NCBI RefSeq assembly: GCF_004359965.1
Contig: NZ_SMRQ01000013.1
Location: 1 to 46,387, forward strand
DNA from: Cognatilysobacter segetis
GTDB lineage: Bacteria > Pseudomonadota > Gammaproteobacteria > Xanthomonadales > Xanthomonadaceae
DNA length: 46,387 nt
Direction: 5' to 3'
A program made the translations under genes and the position numbers. Positions 34,824-44,291 of this stretch are shown in pieces (within the stretch, counting starts at the first letter, position 1; each line of letters opens with the position of its first letter). The notes beneath the pieces were generated by a model. It worked only from the letters and a program-made list of their open reading frames with translations. It did not search any database and was not told where the DNA came from.

Positions 34824-34893
34824 AGCGGCTTTTCACGGCGTCTCACGGTCGGCTGCGGACACTCGGTCCATCGCCGCTTGCCGCGAGGCTCCC

Positions 34894-36123
34894 ATGTCCC
34901 TGATCCGCAGTCTGCTGCTCTGGACCGTCGTGGTGCTGGCCGTCGCGCTGGCCGCGCAGGTGCTGCTGCCCGAACCCGGCCTCGTGCTGGTGCGTTACGG
35001 CGGCACCGACACCACCACCACCATCCCGCGCGCGATCGCGGCGGGCCTCGCGATCTTCGCCGGCCTGTGGTTGCTCACGCGCCTCGTCACCGCGCCCGCG
35101 CATGCACTGCGGCGACGCCGCGACCGCGCCGAACGCGCGCGGCTGGCCTCGGCGCTGGAGGACATGCACATCGGGCGCTTCGACCGCGCCGAGCGCGTCC
35201 TGGCCGCGACCGACGATCCCGACACGCTGGCGATCGCGCGCATCCACGCCGCGCGTGCGGCGGCCGCGCGCGGCGAGCCCGCGGTGGCGCAGCAGCATCT
35301 GGATGGGCTGGCCGGCACGCACCCGACGCTGCGCGCGATCGGGCTGGCCGAGCTCGCGCTGGCCCACGGCCGCGCGGGCGACGCACTGGCCGCGCTCGAT
35401 GCGCCGAACGCGCAGCCGCTGCCGCCGCGCGGTCTCGCGCTGCGTGCGCAGGCGCTGGCCGAGGCCGGTCGCCACGACGAGGCCTACGGGATGCTCGGCG
35501 CGCTGCGCAAGGCCGACGCGGTCCCCGCGTCGGAACTGCCGCGCCTGGAATCGCGCTGGGCGCGCGGCGCGCTGCTCAACGCGGCCGACGGCAATGCGCT
35601 GGCCGCGCAGTGGGACGCACTGCCCGCGGCGCTGCGCCATGAGCCCGCGATCGTCGCCGCCTACGCGGAACGCGCCGCCGACCTGCACTGGGACGACGCG
35701 GCCGCGAAGGCGATCGAGCAGTCGCTCGACACGCAGTGGGACGATTCGCTCGCCGGGCTCTACGGCCGGCTTTCGATCGGTCGCCTCGACGAGCGTGCCT
35801 CGCGCGTCGAGCGCTGGCTGACGCTGCATCCGCGCAGCCCCGGCCTGCTCGCCAGCCGCGCGCGCCTGCAGTACGCGCACGGCGACTGGATGGGTGCGGA
35901 AGCCTCGCTGCACGAGGCAATCGATCGCGGCGCGGGCGCCGAGGCCTGGGAGCTGCTCGGCCAGGGCTATGCCGCGCAGGGCGACGAGGCACGCGCGCGC
36001 ATCGCCTATGCCAATGCGCTGCGCAGCGAGCGCGGCGACGGCCTCGTGGAACTGCCGTCCGGTGCGCGCTTCGCCCCCCGCGGCCCCGCACCGGACCCGC
36101 GCGCGCCGACCCGCCTGCAGTAA
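34894..36123 (+). CDS. hemY: HemY-type TPR protein (haem biosynthesis-associated)
   Basis: A 409-residue protein with two N-terminal membrane helices (about residues 6-24 and 44-63) and a long helical part with TPR-like pairs (for example ARIHAARAAAARGEPAVAQQHLDG and LEQ/ALAEAGRHDEAYGMLGALRK) from 85 to the end. This is the proteobacterial HemY family (not the Bacillus HemY/PgoX oxidase). It is linked to haem synthesis by position after hemD. The hemX gene that usually lies between is missing. It ends at a strong bidirectional hairpin. Acts at the inner membrane, perhaps as a scaffold. Confidence 0.9.
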   Translation: MSLIRSLLLWTVVVLAVALAAQVLLPEPGLVLVRYGGTDTTTTIPRAIAAGLAIFAGLWLLTRLVTAPAHALRRRRDRAERARLASALEDMHIGRFDRAERVLAATDDPDTLAIARIHAARAAAARGEPAVAQQHLDGLAGTHPTLRAIGLAELALAHGRAGDALAALDAPNAQPLPPRGLALRAQALAEAGRHDEAYGMLGALRKADAVPASELPRLESRWARGALLNAADGNALAAQWDALPAALRHEPAIVAAYAERAADLHWDDAAAKAIEQSLDTQWDDSLAGLYGRLSIGRLDERASRVERWLTLHPRSPGLLASRARLQYAHGDWMGAEASLHEAIDRGAGAEAWELLGQGYAAQGDEARARIAYANALRSERGDGLVELPSGARFAPRGPAPDPRAPTRLQ

Positions 36124-36140
36124 TTCGCGTAGAGGGAGGG

Positions 36141-36177
36141 CGCCCGCGCCGTCTTCGGACGGCGCGGGCGTTCGTTC
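36141..36177. terminator. Hairpin terminator between hemY and the thiolase gene
   Basis: A 13-bp perfect stem, CGCCCGCGCCGTC (36141-36153) with GACGGCGCGGGCG (36158-36170), closes a TTCG tetraloop and is followed by TTCGTTC. Convergent genes flank it (hemY stop 36123, thiolase stop 36190). Confidence 0.8.
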
Positions 36178-36189
36178 AAGCGCGCCCGC

Positions 36190-37467
36190 TCAGCGCTCGA
36201 GGATCGCCACCACGCCCATGCCGCCGGCGGTGCAGATCGAGATCAGGCAACGGCCACCGCCGCGCAGCGCGAGTTCCTTCGCCGCGGTGGCGACGATGCG
36301 CGCGCCGGTCGCCGCGAACGGATGGCCGGTCGCGAGCGAGCTGCCATTCGGATTCATCTTCGCCGGATCGATCGACCCCATCGCCTGCTGCAGGCCGAGC
36401 CGCTCGCGGCAGTAGGCCTCGCTCTCCCACGCGCGCAACGTGCACAGCACCTGCGCGGCGAAGGCCTCGTGGATCTCGTAGAAGTCGAAGTCCTGCAGCG
36501 CGAGGTTGTTGCGCGCGAGCATCTCGGCCACCGCCACCGTCGGCGCCATGAGCAGGCCTTCGCCGGCGACGAAATCCACCGCCGCGACCTGCGCGTCGCG
36601 GATCCAGCACAGCGGCTCGATGCCGCTGGCCTGCGCCCAGTCGTTCGACGCGAGCAGGCAGGCCGCCGCGCCATCGGTCAGCGGCGTCGAATTGCCGGCG
36701 GTGAGCGTGCCGCGCCCGCTGCTGCGGTCGAAGGCGGGCTTGAGCGTGGCGAGCTTCGCGATCGAGGTGTCGGGCCGCAGGATGTTGTCCCGCGACACGC
36801 CGCGGAACGGCACCACGAGATCGTCGAAGAAGCCGCGTTCGTAGGCGGCCGCGAGCTTGTGGTGCGAGGCGACGGCGAGCGCGTCCTGCGCCTCGCGCGG
36901 AATGCCCCATTCCTTCGCCATGTCCTCGCAGTGCTGGCCCATCGACTTGCCCGTGCGCGGCTCGGCGACGCCCGGGAAGTCGGGCTTGAGTTCGGCCGGC
37001 GAGAAGCCGGCGAACGCGCGCAGCTTGTCGCCGGTGGTCTTCGCCGCATTGGCCTTGAGCAGGCGCCGGCGCAGCTTGCTGCCGTAGACGATCGGCACGT
37101 CGGAGGTGGTGTCCGAGCCGCCGCCGATGCCGGCGTCGATCTGCCCCAGCGCGATCTTGTTGGCGATGTGCACCACGGTATCGAGCGACGTACCGCAGGC
37201 GCGCTGCAGCGTGATGCCCGGCGTGCGCGGCGACAGGCCCGACGACAGCGCGGCCTCGCGCCCGAGGTTCCAGTCCGACGAGTGCTTGATCACCGCGCCC
37301 ATCGCGACTTCGCCGAGCTGCCGGCCCTGCAGGCCGTACTTCTCGACCAGCGCGCCCAGCGTGCGCACCGACAGGCCGAGGTTGCCGACATCGCTGTAGG
37401 CGGTGTTCTGGCGGCAGAACGGGATGCGGACGCCACCGAGCACGGCGACGGGACGGAACTGGCGCAT
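36190..37467 (-). CDS. Acetyl-CoA C-acyltransferase (FadI-type thiolase)
   Basis: A 425-residue thiolase. The nucleophile is Cys91 (LQRACGTSLD). The catalytic His lies in GHPFAATGAR (about residue 379-388), with EIHEAFAAQ upstream and a second Cys in ICTAGGMG (about 411-418). The layout with MGQHCEDMAKEWGIPREAQD fits FadI, the long-chain thiolase of beta-oxidation, rather than short biosynthetic PhaA-type thiolases. Reaction: thiolytic cleavage of 3-ketoacyl-CoA (or the reverse condensation). No hydratase/dehydrogenase partner is adjacent. The ATG at 37467 is preceded by GAGG. It is divergent from the unrecognised 299-residue protein with a 91-bp spacer. Confidence 0.9.
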   Translation of the reverse strand: MRQFRPVAVLGGVRIPFCRQNTAYSDVGNLGLSVRTLGALVEKYGLQGRQLGEVAMGAVIKHSSDWNLGREAALSSGLSPRTPGITLQRACGTSLDTVVHIANKIALGQIDAGIGGGSDTTSDVPIVYGSKLRRRLLKANAAKTTGDKLRAFAGFSPAELKPDFPGVAEPRTGKSMGQHCEDMAKEWGIPREAQDALAVASHHKLAAAYERGFFDDLVVPFRGVSRDNILRPDTSIAKLATLKPAFDRSSGRGTLTAGNSTPLTDGAAACLLASNDWAQASGIEPLCWIRDAQVAAVDFVAGEGLLMAPTVAVAEMLARNNLALQDFDFYEIHEAFAAQVLCTLRAWESEAYCRERLGLQQAMGSIDPAKMNPNGSSLATGHPFAATGARIVATAAKELALRGGGRCLISICTAGGMGVVAILER

Positions 37468-37516
37468 GGACGACCTCGCAAAGGTTCGACGACACGGCCC
37501 GCGCAGGCGCCGTGGG

Positions 37517-37522
37517 TATGAT
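37517..37522 (+). promoter_or_regulatory. Putative -10 element of the 299-residue protein gene
   Basis: TATGAT, one mismatch from TATAAT, lies 36 nt before the ATG at 37559 in the thiolase divergent spacer. A -35 is not evident. Confidence 0.4.
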
Positions 37523-37558
37523 GCGGCGAGTGTAGCGCCACCAAACGCCAGCGTACTG

Positions 37559-38458
37559 ATGACCGAATCCCATGACACCGCCGCCGCGATCCACGTGCTG
37601 GGCGCGCTCGCGCTCGAACTCGCCGGCGATGCGCCCGCGCGCGACGATCGCCTGACGCAGGCGCAGGCCGGCGAACTCGCGACGCTGATCGCGAGCGATC
37701 TCGCCACCTTCGCGCCGGGCGCGGCGGACCTCGAGCTGGTGACGGTGGGGGCGCATTACGACCCGGTCGAACTGCTGCGTTCGGGGTGGCCGCTGCATCG
37801 CGAGCTCGACGCGCTGGCCGCACGCGCGCCGGGCGCGGGCCGCGCGCGGGTGATCGCGTTCGGCGCGCACGACGGACAGCTGCCGGGCGACCTCACGCCC
37901 TCGCCGGATTTCGCGGGCGGCCCGTTGCGGCTCGTCCCGTTCGTGCTCGGCGGCGATCCGTCGAAGGTCGCGCCGGTCGGCGAGCTGTTCGAGCACGAAC
38001 TCCTTGAGCGTGGCATGGCCGGCGCGGCGACCGCGCTCGCCGCGCAATCGATGTTCGGCCTGAAGGTCGAGCACGCGCGCTACCTCACGGTGCACGACCT
38101 CGCCGCGATGACCTCGCTGCAGTACGAGCACGCGGGCCTCGCGCCGCTGTGGCCGCTGATCGAAACCGCGCTGCTGGCGCCCGACGCCGAAGCCTGGCTC
38201 GACGCGCCGCCCGAGCCGCTGATCCGCTACGTCGACGGTGAAGCGCGCATCGCGCTGTTCTCCACGCAGGCCTGGCAGCAGCGCTATGCGCCGGAGACGG
38301 ACTGCGCCTCGGAAGCCAGCCGCGAACGCGCGTATCGCCAGCATGCGCATTTCGAGGCGCGCCAGCGCCAGCTCGCCGCCGTGCTGCAGGCGCACGGCGT
38401 GATGGTGAACTTCGTGCACTGCGAGCGCGACGCCGACTGCCTCGCCGCACTCGCCTGA
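37559..38458 (+). CDS. Unrecognised conserved-looking protein
   Basis: A 299-residue soluble protein. I do not recognise a family. Visible traits are: an Ala/Leu-rich helical N-terminus (residues 1-50); a possible alpha/beta core with ELVTVGAHYDPVELLRSGWP (about 60-79) and RARVIAFGAHDGQLPGDL; an acidic segment GELFEHELLERG; and a late domain ending in HGVMVNFVHCERDADCL with two Cys in the last 15 residues. No signal peptide or membrane helix. Codon use is like its neighbours and the frame runs 300 codons, so it is a real gene. It is divergent from a FadI-type thiolase, but a functional link is only a guess. Confidence 0.75.
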   Translation: MTESHDTAAAIHVLGALALELAGDAPARDDRLTQAQAGELATLIASDLATFAPGAADLELVTVGAHYDPVELLRSGWPLHRELDALAARAPGAGRARVIAFGAHDGQLPGDLTPSPDFAGGPLRLVPFVLGGDPSKVAPVGELFEHELLERGMAGAATALAAQSMFGLKVEHARYLTVHDLAAMTSLQYEHAGLAPLWPLIETALLAPDAEAWLDAPPEPLIRYVDGEARIALFSTQAWQQRYAPETDCASEASRERAYRQHAHFEARQRQLAAVLQAHGVMVNFVHCERDADCLAALA

Positions 38459-38460
38459 AG

Positions 38461-38490
38461 CGCGGCCGCGACGGCCACGTCGCGGCCGCG
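38461..38490. terminator. Long perfect hairpin between convergent genes
   Basis: CGCGGCCGCGAC (38461-38472), loop GGCCAC, GTCGCGGCCGCG (38479-38490): a perfect 12-bp stem between the stops of the 299-residue protein and the DUF378 gene. No T-run on either side, so it may act as a weak or Rho-assisted terminator. Confidence 0.5.
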
Positions 38491-38503
38491 TGCGATCAAG
38501 CGA

Positions 38504-38728
38504 TCAGCGCATCGCCTGCGCGCGCGTTTCGCCCACCTGCGCGCCGCGGAACAGCGGCACCAGCTGCCACAGCGCCGACAGGCCGACCAGCACGTAGACG
38601 ACGCGCGACAGCGCCGAGCCTTCGCCGAATAGCGCGGCCACGAGGTTGAAGTCGAACGCGCCAACCAGGCCCCAGTTGAGGCCGCCGACGATGACGAGGA
38701 CCAGCGTGATCAGGTTCAGTGCTTTCAT
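38504..38728 (-). CDS. DUF378 small membrane protein
   Basis: A 74-residue protein with two membrane helices (about residues 4-26 and 40-62) and the DUF378 hallmark VIVGGLNWGLVGAFDFNLVA, in which a GGLNWGL loop joins the first helix to an amphipathic part. Length fits the family (65-80). Function is unknown; members are common in soil bacteria and often in stress-related gene groups. The ATG at 38728 has GGAGCG upstream. It stands alone, 126 bp downstream of the FMN-binding protein gene on the same strand. Confidence 0.9.
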   Translation of the reverse strand: MKALNLITLVLVIVGGLNWGLVGAFDFNLVAALFGEGSALSRVVYVLVGLSALWQLVPLFRGAQVGETRAQAMR

Positions 38729-38854
38729 GGCGTTCGCTCCGGTTGGATGGGTGGAACGGCCCGGCGCACACGACTGGAATGCGACGCGCGCCCTGCGGAC
38801 GCGGCCGGGCCATCCCCAGTCGCTACGGCGGGGGACGCCGTCCGGATGCAGCCT

Positions 38855-39484
38855 TCAGTGCACGGTGGATGCGCGACCGGCGCCGCGCTTGCGCGTGAGC
38901 ACCGCGGCCGCGGCCTTCTTCACGGTCGCCTTCGAACGCCCGCCGCCGGATTTGTCGGACGGTGGCCTGAGCGTCTTCTTGGCGCCCGGCTTCATGTCCA
39001 GGATGCGGTTCTCGCCCATCAGCTCTTCCTTCTTCGTGACGCGCGCGGCGACGAAGGCGAGCAGCTTGCCGATGCCGGTGCGCGGCCCGCTCCAGTACTC
39101 CGCGCTGCGCACCTCGACCTCGAGCAGCACCAGGTTCGGATCGTCCACGCCCTTCGGGAAGAACGCCTTGAGCGCATCGTTCCAGAGCGCCTCGATCTTC
39201 GCGCGGTCGCGGTTGACGCGCGCTTCGCCGGCGACCGATACGTACGTATTCGCGTCCTTCGACGCGTAGGCGACGTTGACCTTCTTGCGCCGGCGGATCT
39301 CGCCGATCTTGGGGCTGTCGGCTTCGGTGAAGAACCAGATGCGCTCGCCGTCGAAATCGGCGGCCTGCGTCGACAGCGGACGGCTGACCAGCCAGCCGTC
39401 GGGCCCGACGGTGGTGAGCATCGCGATGTCGATGCCTTCGATCAGTTGGGCGAGTTGTTCGGCACTGGTGGGGCGTCGGGCCAC
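38855..39484 (-). CDS. Pyridoxamine-5'-phosphate-oxidase-like FMN-binding general stress protein
   Basis: A 209-residue protein. Residues 1 to about 160 form the split-barrel fold of the general-stress FMN-binding family: IDIAMLTTVGPDGWLVSRPLS, DGERIWFFTEADSPKIGEIRR, VNVAYASKDANTYVSV and EYWSGPRTGIGKLLAF. The last 45 or so residues are Lys/Arg/Ala-rich (KPGAKKTL, KATVKKAAAAVLTRKR), resembling a histone-H1-like tail. The start is GTG at 39484, selected by AGGAG 7 nt upstream; earlier in-frame codons give only Arg/Ala low-complexity sequence. Likely a stress-response flavin-binding protein, with possible DNA contact through the tail (inferred). Confidence 0.87.
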   Translation of the reverse strand: MARRPTSAEQLAQLIEGIDIAMLTTVGPDGWLVSRPLSTQAADFDGERIWFFTEADSPKIGEIRRRKKVNVAYASKDANTYVSVAGEARVNRDRAKIEALWNDALKAFFPKGVDDPNLVLLEVEVRSAEYWSGPRTGIGKLLAFVAARVTKKEELMGENRILDMKPGAKKTLRPPSDKSGGGRSKATVKKAAAAVLTRKRGAGRASTVH

Positions 39485-39491
39485 GGCGGCA

Positions 39492-39496
39492 CTCCT
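39492..39496 (-). promoter_or_regulatory. Ribosome binding site deciding the FMN-binding protein start
   Basis: AGGAG, 7 nt before the GTG at 39484-39482. This is the reason for choosing GTG over an upstream ATG 102 bp away. Confidence 0.75.
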
Positions 39497-39584
39497 GCGG
39501 GGACGCGCCACCGTGCGGGGCGCGACGGCAAGGGCCGGTGAGGAGGCGATGACACCGCGCAGGCGTGGCGGCGTCGTGCGCCGC

Positions 39585-39613
39585 AACGCGAACGGCCGCC
39601 CTCGGGCGGCCGT
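39585..39613 (-). terminator. Putative terminator of the small membrane protein gene
   Basis: ACGGCCGCC (39592-39600), loop CTCG, GGCGGCCGT (39605-39613). On the minus strand it is followed by TTCGCGTT. It begins 17 bp after the stop at 39631. The weak T-run lowers confidence. Confidence 0.5.
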
Positions 39614-39630
39614 CGTCGATCACGCGCGGC

Positions 39631-39909
39631 TCAGAGCAGGCCGAGCGCGAGCTTGGTGACGAGCATCACCACGCCGGCGCCGATGGCGACGAGCGCGAGC
39701 AGGCCGGGGCTGCGCACCGGGCTGATACCCGCGGCCTGCGCGAGGCCGCCGATGAACACCGGCATCAGCGCGTCGGTGGCCTGCCACATGTCCTTGCCGC
39801 TGGACTTGAACGCGAGCGCCAGGCCGGCCGTCAGCGCGAGGCTGAAAAGCAGGGCGGTCATCCCGTCCTTGAGCGTGATCTTGCGCAGCGTGGCGCCCAT
39901 GACTTGCAT
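39631..39909 (-). CDS. Small membrane protein of unknown function
   Basis: A 92-residue protein with two or three hydrophobic segments: about 18-34 (ALLFSLALTAGLALAF), 48-62 (LMPVFIGGLAQAAGI) and 68-90 (GLLALVAIGAGVVMLVTKLALGLL). The N-terminus is polar and basic (TLRKITLKDG). No family recognised. The ATG at 39909 is supported by AGGAG 9 nt upstream; an in-frame ATG three codons later is a second option. An inverted repeat lies 68 bp upstream. Same strand as the FMN-binding protein but separated by a hairpin, so probably its own unit. Confidence 0.7.
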   Translation of the reverse strand: MQVMGATLRKITLKDGMTALLFSLALTAGLALAFKSSGKDMWQATDALMPVFIGGLAQAAGISPVRSPGLLALVAIGAGVVMLVTKLALGLL

Positions 39910-40280
39910 GACACGAAACTCCTGATCGAATCGGTCCGCGCGCCTGCCGGCACGTCGGAAGGGGGTTGGATGCGACCGTTTCGTCGCGGCCCGAAACGTC
40001 TATCGGCCGCGCATGTCGCCGGTAGAGGTTACGGGCGTCACACCGCTTTCACATGAACGGGTGTTGAGGCGCGGGCGAGCTGTGACGGCCTCCACAGCCC
40101 CGCCGTGCAAGCGGCCGCGCACTGCGCGAAAGCGGCGGTGCGGGCCGCACGGGAAGCCGTATTCAGCCAGCGCAGCCGCGGCGCGCAGGGCTCTTCGGCG
40201 TCGCGATCCAGGGGCGGAATGAGCGCGCGCCGCAGCGGCAGGCGCGCGTGGAACGAGCCGTGTCCGGGACGACGCGGGTG
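39910..40280. other. Intergenic region upstream of the small membrane protein gene
   Basis: These 371 bp separate the small membrane protein (start 39909, minus) from the GNAT gene (stop 40281, minus). They hold the promoter region and a dyad for the former. Open frames across it translate to Arg/Ala-rich low-complexity sequence and are not convincing. I see no RNA gene; a small RNA cannot be excluded. Confidence 0.5.
39977..39998. repeat. Inverted repeat upstream of the small membrane protein gene
   Basis: CGTTTCG (39977-39983) and CGAAACG (39992-39998), separated by 8 bp, 68 bp upstream of the ATG at 39909. Flanked by GAC and GTC, so the dyad extends with a 1-nt bulge. A possible operator; regulator unknown. 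Confidence 0.4.
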
Positions 40281-40784
40281 TCAGCCCGCGTCGCGCACCG
40301 GGGCCTCGAAGATGCGATAGCCCGCGTCGCGCATGCCCAGCGAGGCGTAGGTGGCGATCGCATCGGCGTTGTCGCGCTCGACGTACAGGCGCAGGCCGAG
40401 CACGTCGTCCTGCGCGGTGGCGAGCGCGTGCACATGCGCGTACAGCGCGCGGAACACGCCGCCGCGGCGATGCGCCGGCGCGACGTAGACGCTCTGGATC
40501 CACCACCAGTGGCCGCAGCGCCAGTCGCTCCATTCGCGCGTGACCATCAGCATGCCGACCGGCTCGGCGATGACCTCGTCCCCGGCCAGCGGCACCTCAC
40601 GCGCGGCGACGAAATAGCGCGCCTTGGCCGCATCCCCGATCGCGCGCGTGACGCCCGCGAGCACCGTGTCGGCATCGAGTTCGAGGTGCTCGGTCTCGCG
40701 TGCCATCGTGCGCGCCCAGCGCGCGAGCAGCGGCGCGTCGGCGGGATGCGCGTCGCGCACGCGCAACGGCATCGTCATCGTCAC
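40281..40784 (-). CDS. GNAT family N-acetyltransferase
   Basis: A 167-residue acetyltransferase. The acetyl-CoA-binding signature appears as SVYVAPAHRRGGVFRALYAHV (about residues 97-117; compare R/Q-x-x-G-x-A/G), with LRLYVERDNADAIATYASLGM at about 132-152, the classic late GNAT strand and helix. The N-terminus RDAHPADAPLLARW is typical. Substrate is unknown. The ATG (40784-40782) overlaps the sodC stop as ATGA, so it is translationally coupled and is the last gene of the run. It may serve stress or detoxification with SodC (inferred from position only). Confidence 0.88.
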   Translation of the reverse strand: MTMTMPLRVRDAHPADAPLLARWARTMARETEHLELDADTVLAGVTRAIGDAAKARYFVAAREVPLAGDEVIAEPVGMLMVTREWSDWRCGHWWWIQSVYVAPAHRRGGVFRALYAHVHALATAQDDVLGLRLYVERDNADAIATYASLGMRDAGYRIFEAPVRDAG

Positions 40785-41356
40785 TGCCCCGCGCGCACGA
40801 CGCCGCAGGCGATGCGCGCACCGGAGTTGCCGGCGGGCTGCGAGGCGTAGTCGTCGCCCTGCGCGTGCACGACGAGCGCGCGACCCAGGATGTTGCTCGA
40901 CGCCGCGCCGCCGAGCGTCAGGCCCATGACGTGCAGGTTCACGTGCGCGACGCCATCGCCGCCGGCGGTGATGTTGGGCAGGTCGCCGGCATGGTGCGCG
41001 GGTGAATCCGGGCCGCCGTGCGCGCGTCCCGTCGGATTGAAATGCGGGCCCGCGCTGGCGGCGTCGGCCGCGCTGCAGTCGCCCTTCTCATGCACGTGCA
41101 GGCCGTGCGTGCTGTTGGGTGCGAGGCCGCCGACATCGCCGGTGATGTGCACGCCACCGCCCATCGCCATCGCCGACAGGCGACCGCTGACCAGCGAGCC
41201 CGAGGCGGGCGCGAGCGCGATCGTCGCCGCGCCGACGGCGGGCATCGCGACGCCGGGCGACACGGTGGACGCGGCCGGCATGTCGGCACGCGGCGCGGGG
41301 GCCGCGCAGCCGGCGAGCAGCACGGCGGTGGACGTCAGGGCGATCAGGGTCTTCAT
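40781..41356 (-). CDS. sodC: Periplasmic Cu/Zn superoxide dismutase (lipoprotein)
   Basis: A 191-residue SodC with a lipoprotein signal (ALTSTAVLLAGC; Cys17 lipidated). Copper ligands lie in HGLHVHEKGDC and VVHAQGDDY. Zinc ligands and the bridging His lie in PHFNPTGRAHGG and SPAHHAGDLPN. The two Cys of the structural disulphide are in KGDC and the C-terminal ARIACGVV. It converts superoxide to peroxide and O2 outside the cytoplasm. It lies 60 bp after ntrC on the same strand and overlaps the GNAT gene. The lipid anchor is an inference from the lipobox. Confidence 0.95.
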   Translation of the reverse strand: MKTLIALTSTAVLLAGCAAPAPRADMPAASTVSPGVAMPAVGAATIALAPASGSLVSGRLSAMAMGGGVHITGDVGGLAPNSTHGLHVHEKGDCSAADAASAGPHFNPTGRAHGGPDSPAHHAGDLPNITAGGDGVAHVNLHVMGLTLGGAASSNILGRALVVHAQGDDYASQPAGNSGARIACGVVRAGQ

Positions 41357-41416
41357 GGCGGGGCTCCTGCGTGGAATCGGACAGTCTGGAACGGAGGCAT
41401 TCGGGGGCGGTGAAGC

Positions 41417-43847
<2,431 letters not shown>

Positions 43848-43883
43848 TGCACCATGGTAGTGCAGACCTCCCGCCGCGCCGGT

Positions 43884-44291
43884 CTACGGCGCGTAGAGCC
43901 AGACGTTGGCGATGCGACCGTCGACGACCTCGTAGACGGCGAGCGCCTCGGTCGCCGTGGGCCTGAGCCCGGTCACGCGCTCGTGGTCGGCCACCTTGCC
44001 GCCGACGACGGTACGCGCGACGAGTTCGGCATGCAGCGCCGGCACGTTGAAGCGCGCATCGCGATAGAACGCGCAGATCGCCTCGGCGCCGTCCAGCGCC
44101 GGCGCGGTCGCCGGCATGCGCCAGACCTTCGCGTCCTCGCGGTAGGTCGCCATGAAGGCGTCGAGATCGTGGCGGGTGTAGGCGTCGAGCTGGCGCTGCA
44201 CGACGGCCTCGGGCGAGGTAGTGTCGCGCGGCGCCGTCATGGCGCAGCCCGAGGCGAGCGACGCGACGAGCAGCGCGATCGCATGCCTCAT
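43884..44291 (-). CDS. NTF2/SnoaL-like lipoprotein
   Basis: A 135-residue protein with a lipoprotein signal (LLVASLASGC; Cys16) and a mature NTF2-like fold: VQRQLDAYTRHDLDAFMATY, DAKVWRMPA, AEAICAFYRDARFN and a final strand ALAVYEVVDGRIANVWLYAP that is typical of DUF4440/SnoaL-like domains. Anchored to a membrane facing the periplasm. Ligand unknown. The ATG overlaps the stop of the short kinase-like gene as ATGA, so it is coupled to a signalling gene, which is unusual for this fold; it could act as a periplasmic ligand sensor for the system (speculative). Confidence 0.83.
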   Translation of the reverse strand: MRHAIALLVASLASGCAMTAPRDTTSPEAVVQRQLDAYTRHDLDAFMATYREDAKVWRMPATAPALDGAEAICAFYRDARFNVPALHAELVARTVVGGKVADHERVTGLRPTATEALAVYEVVDGRIANVWLYAP

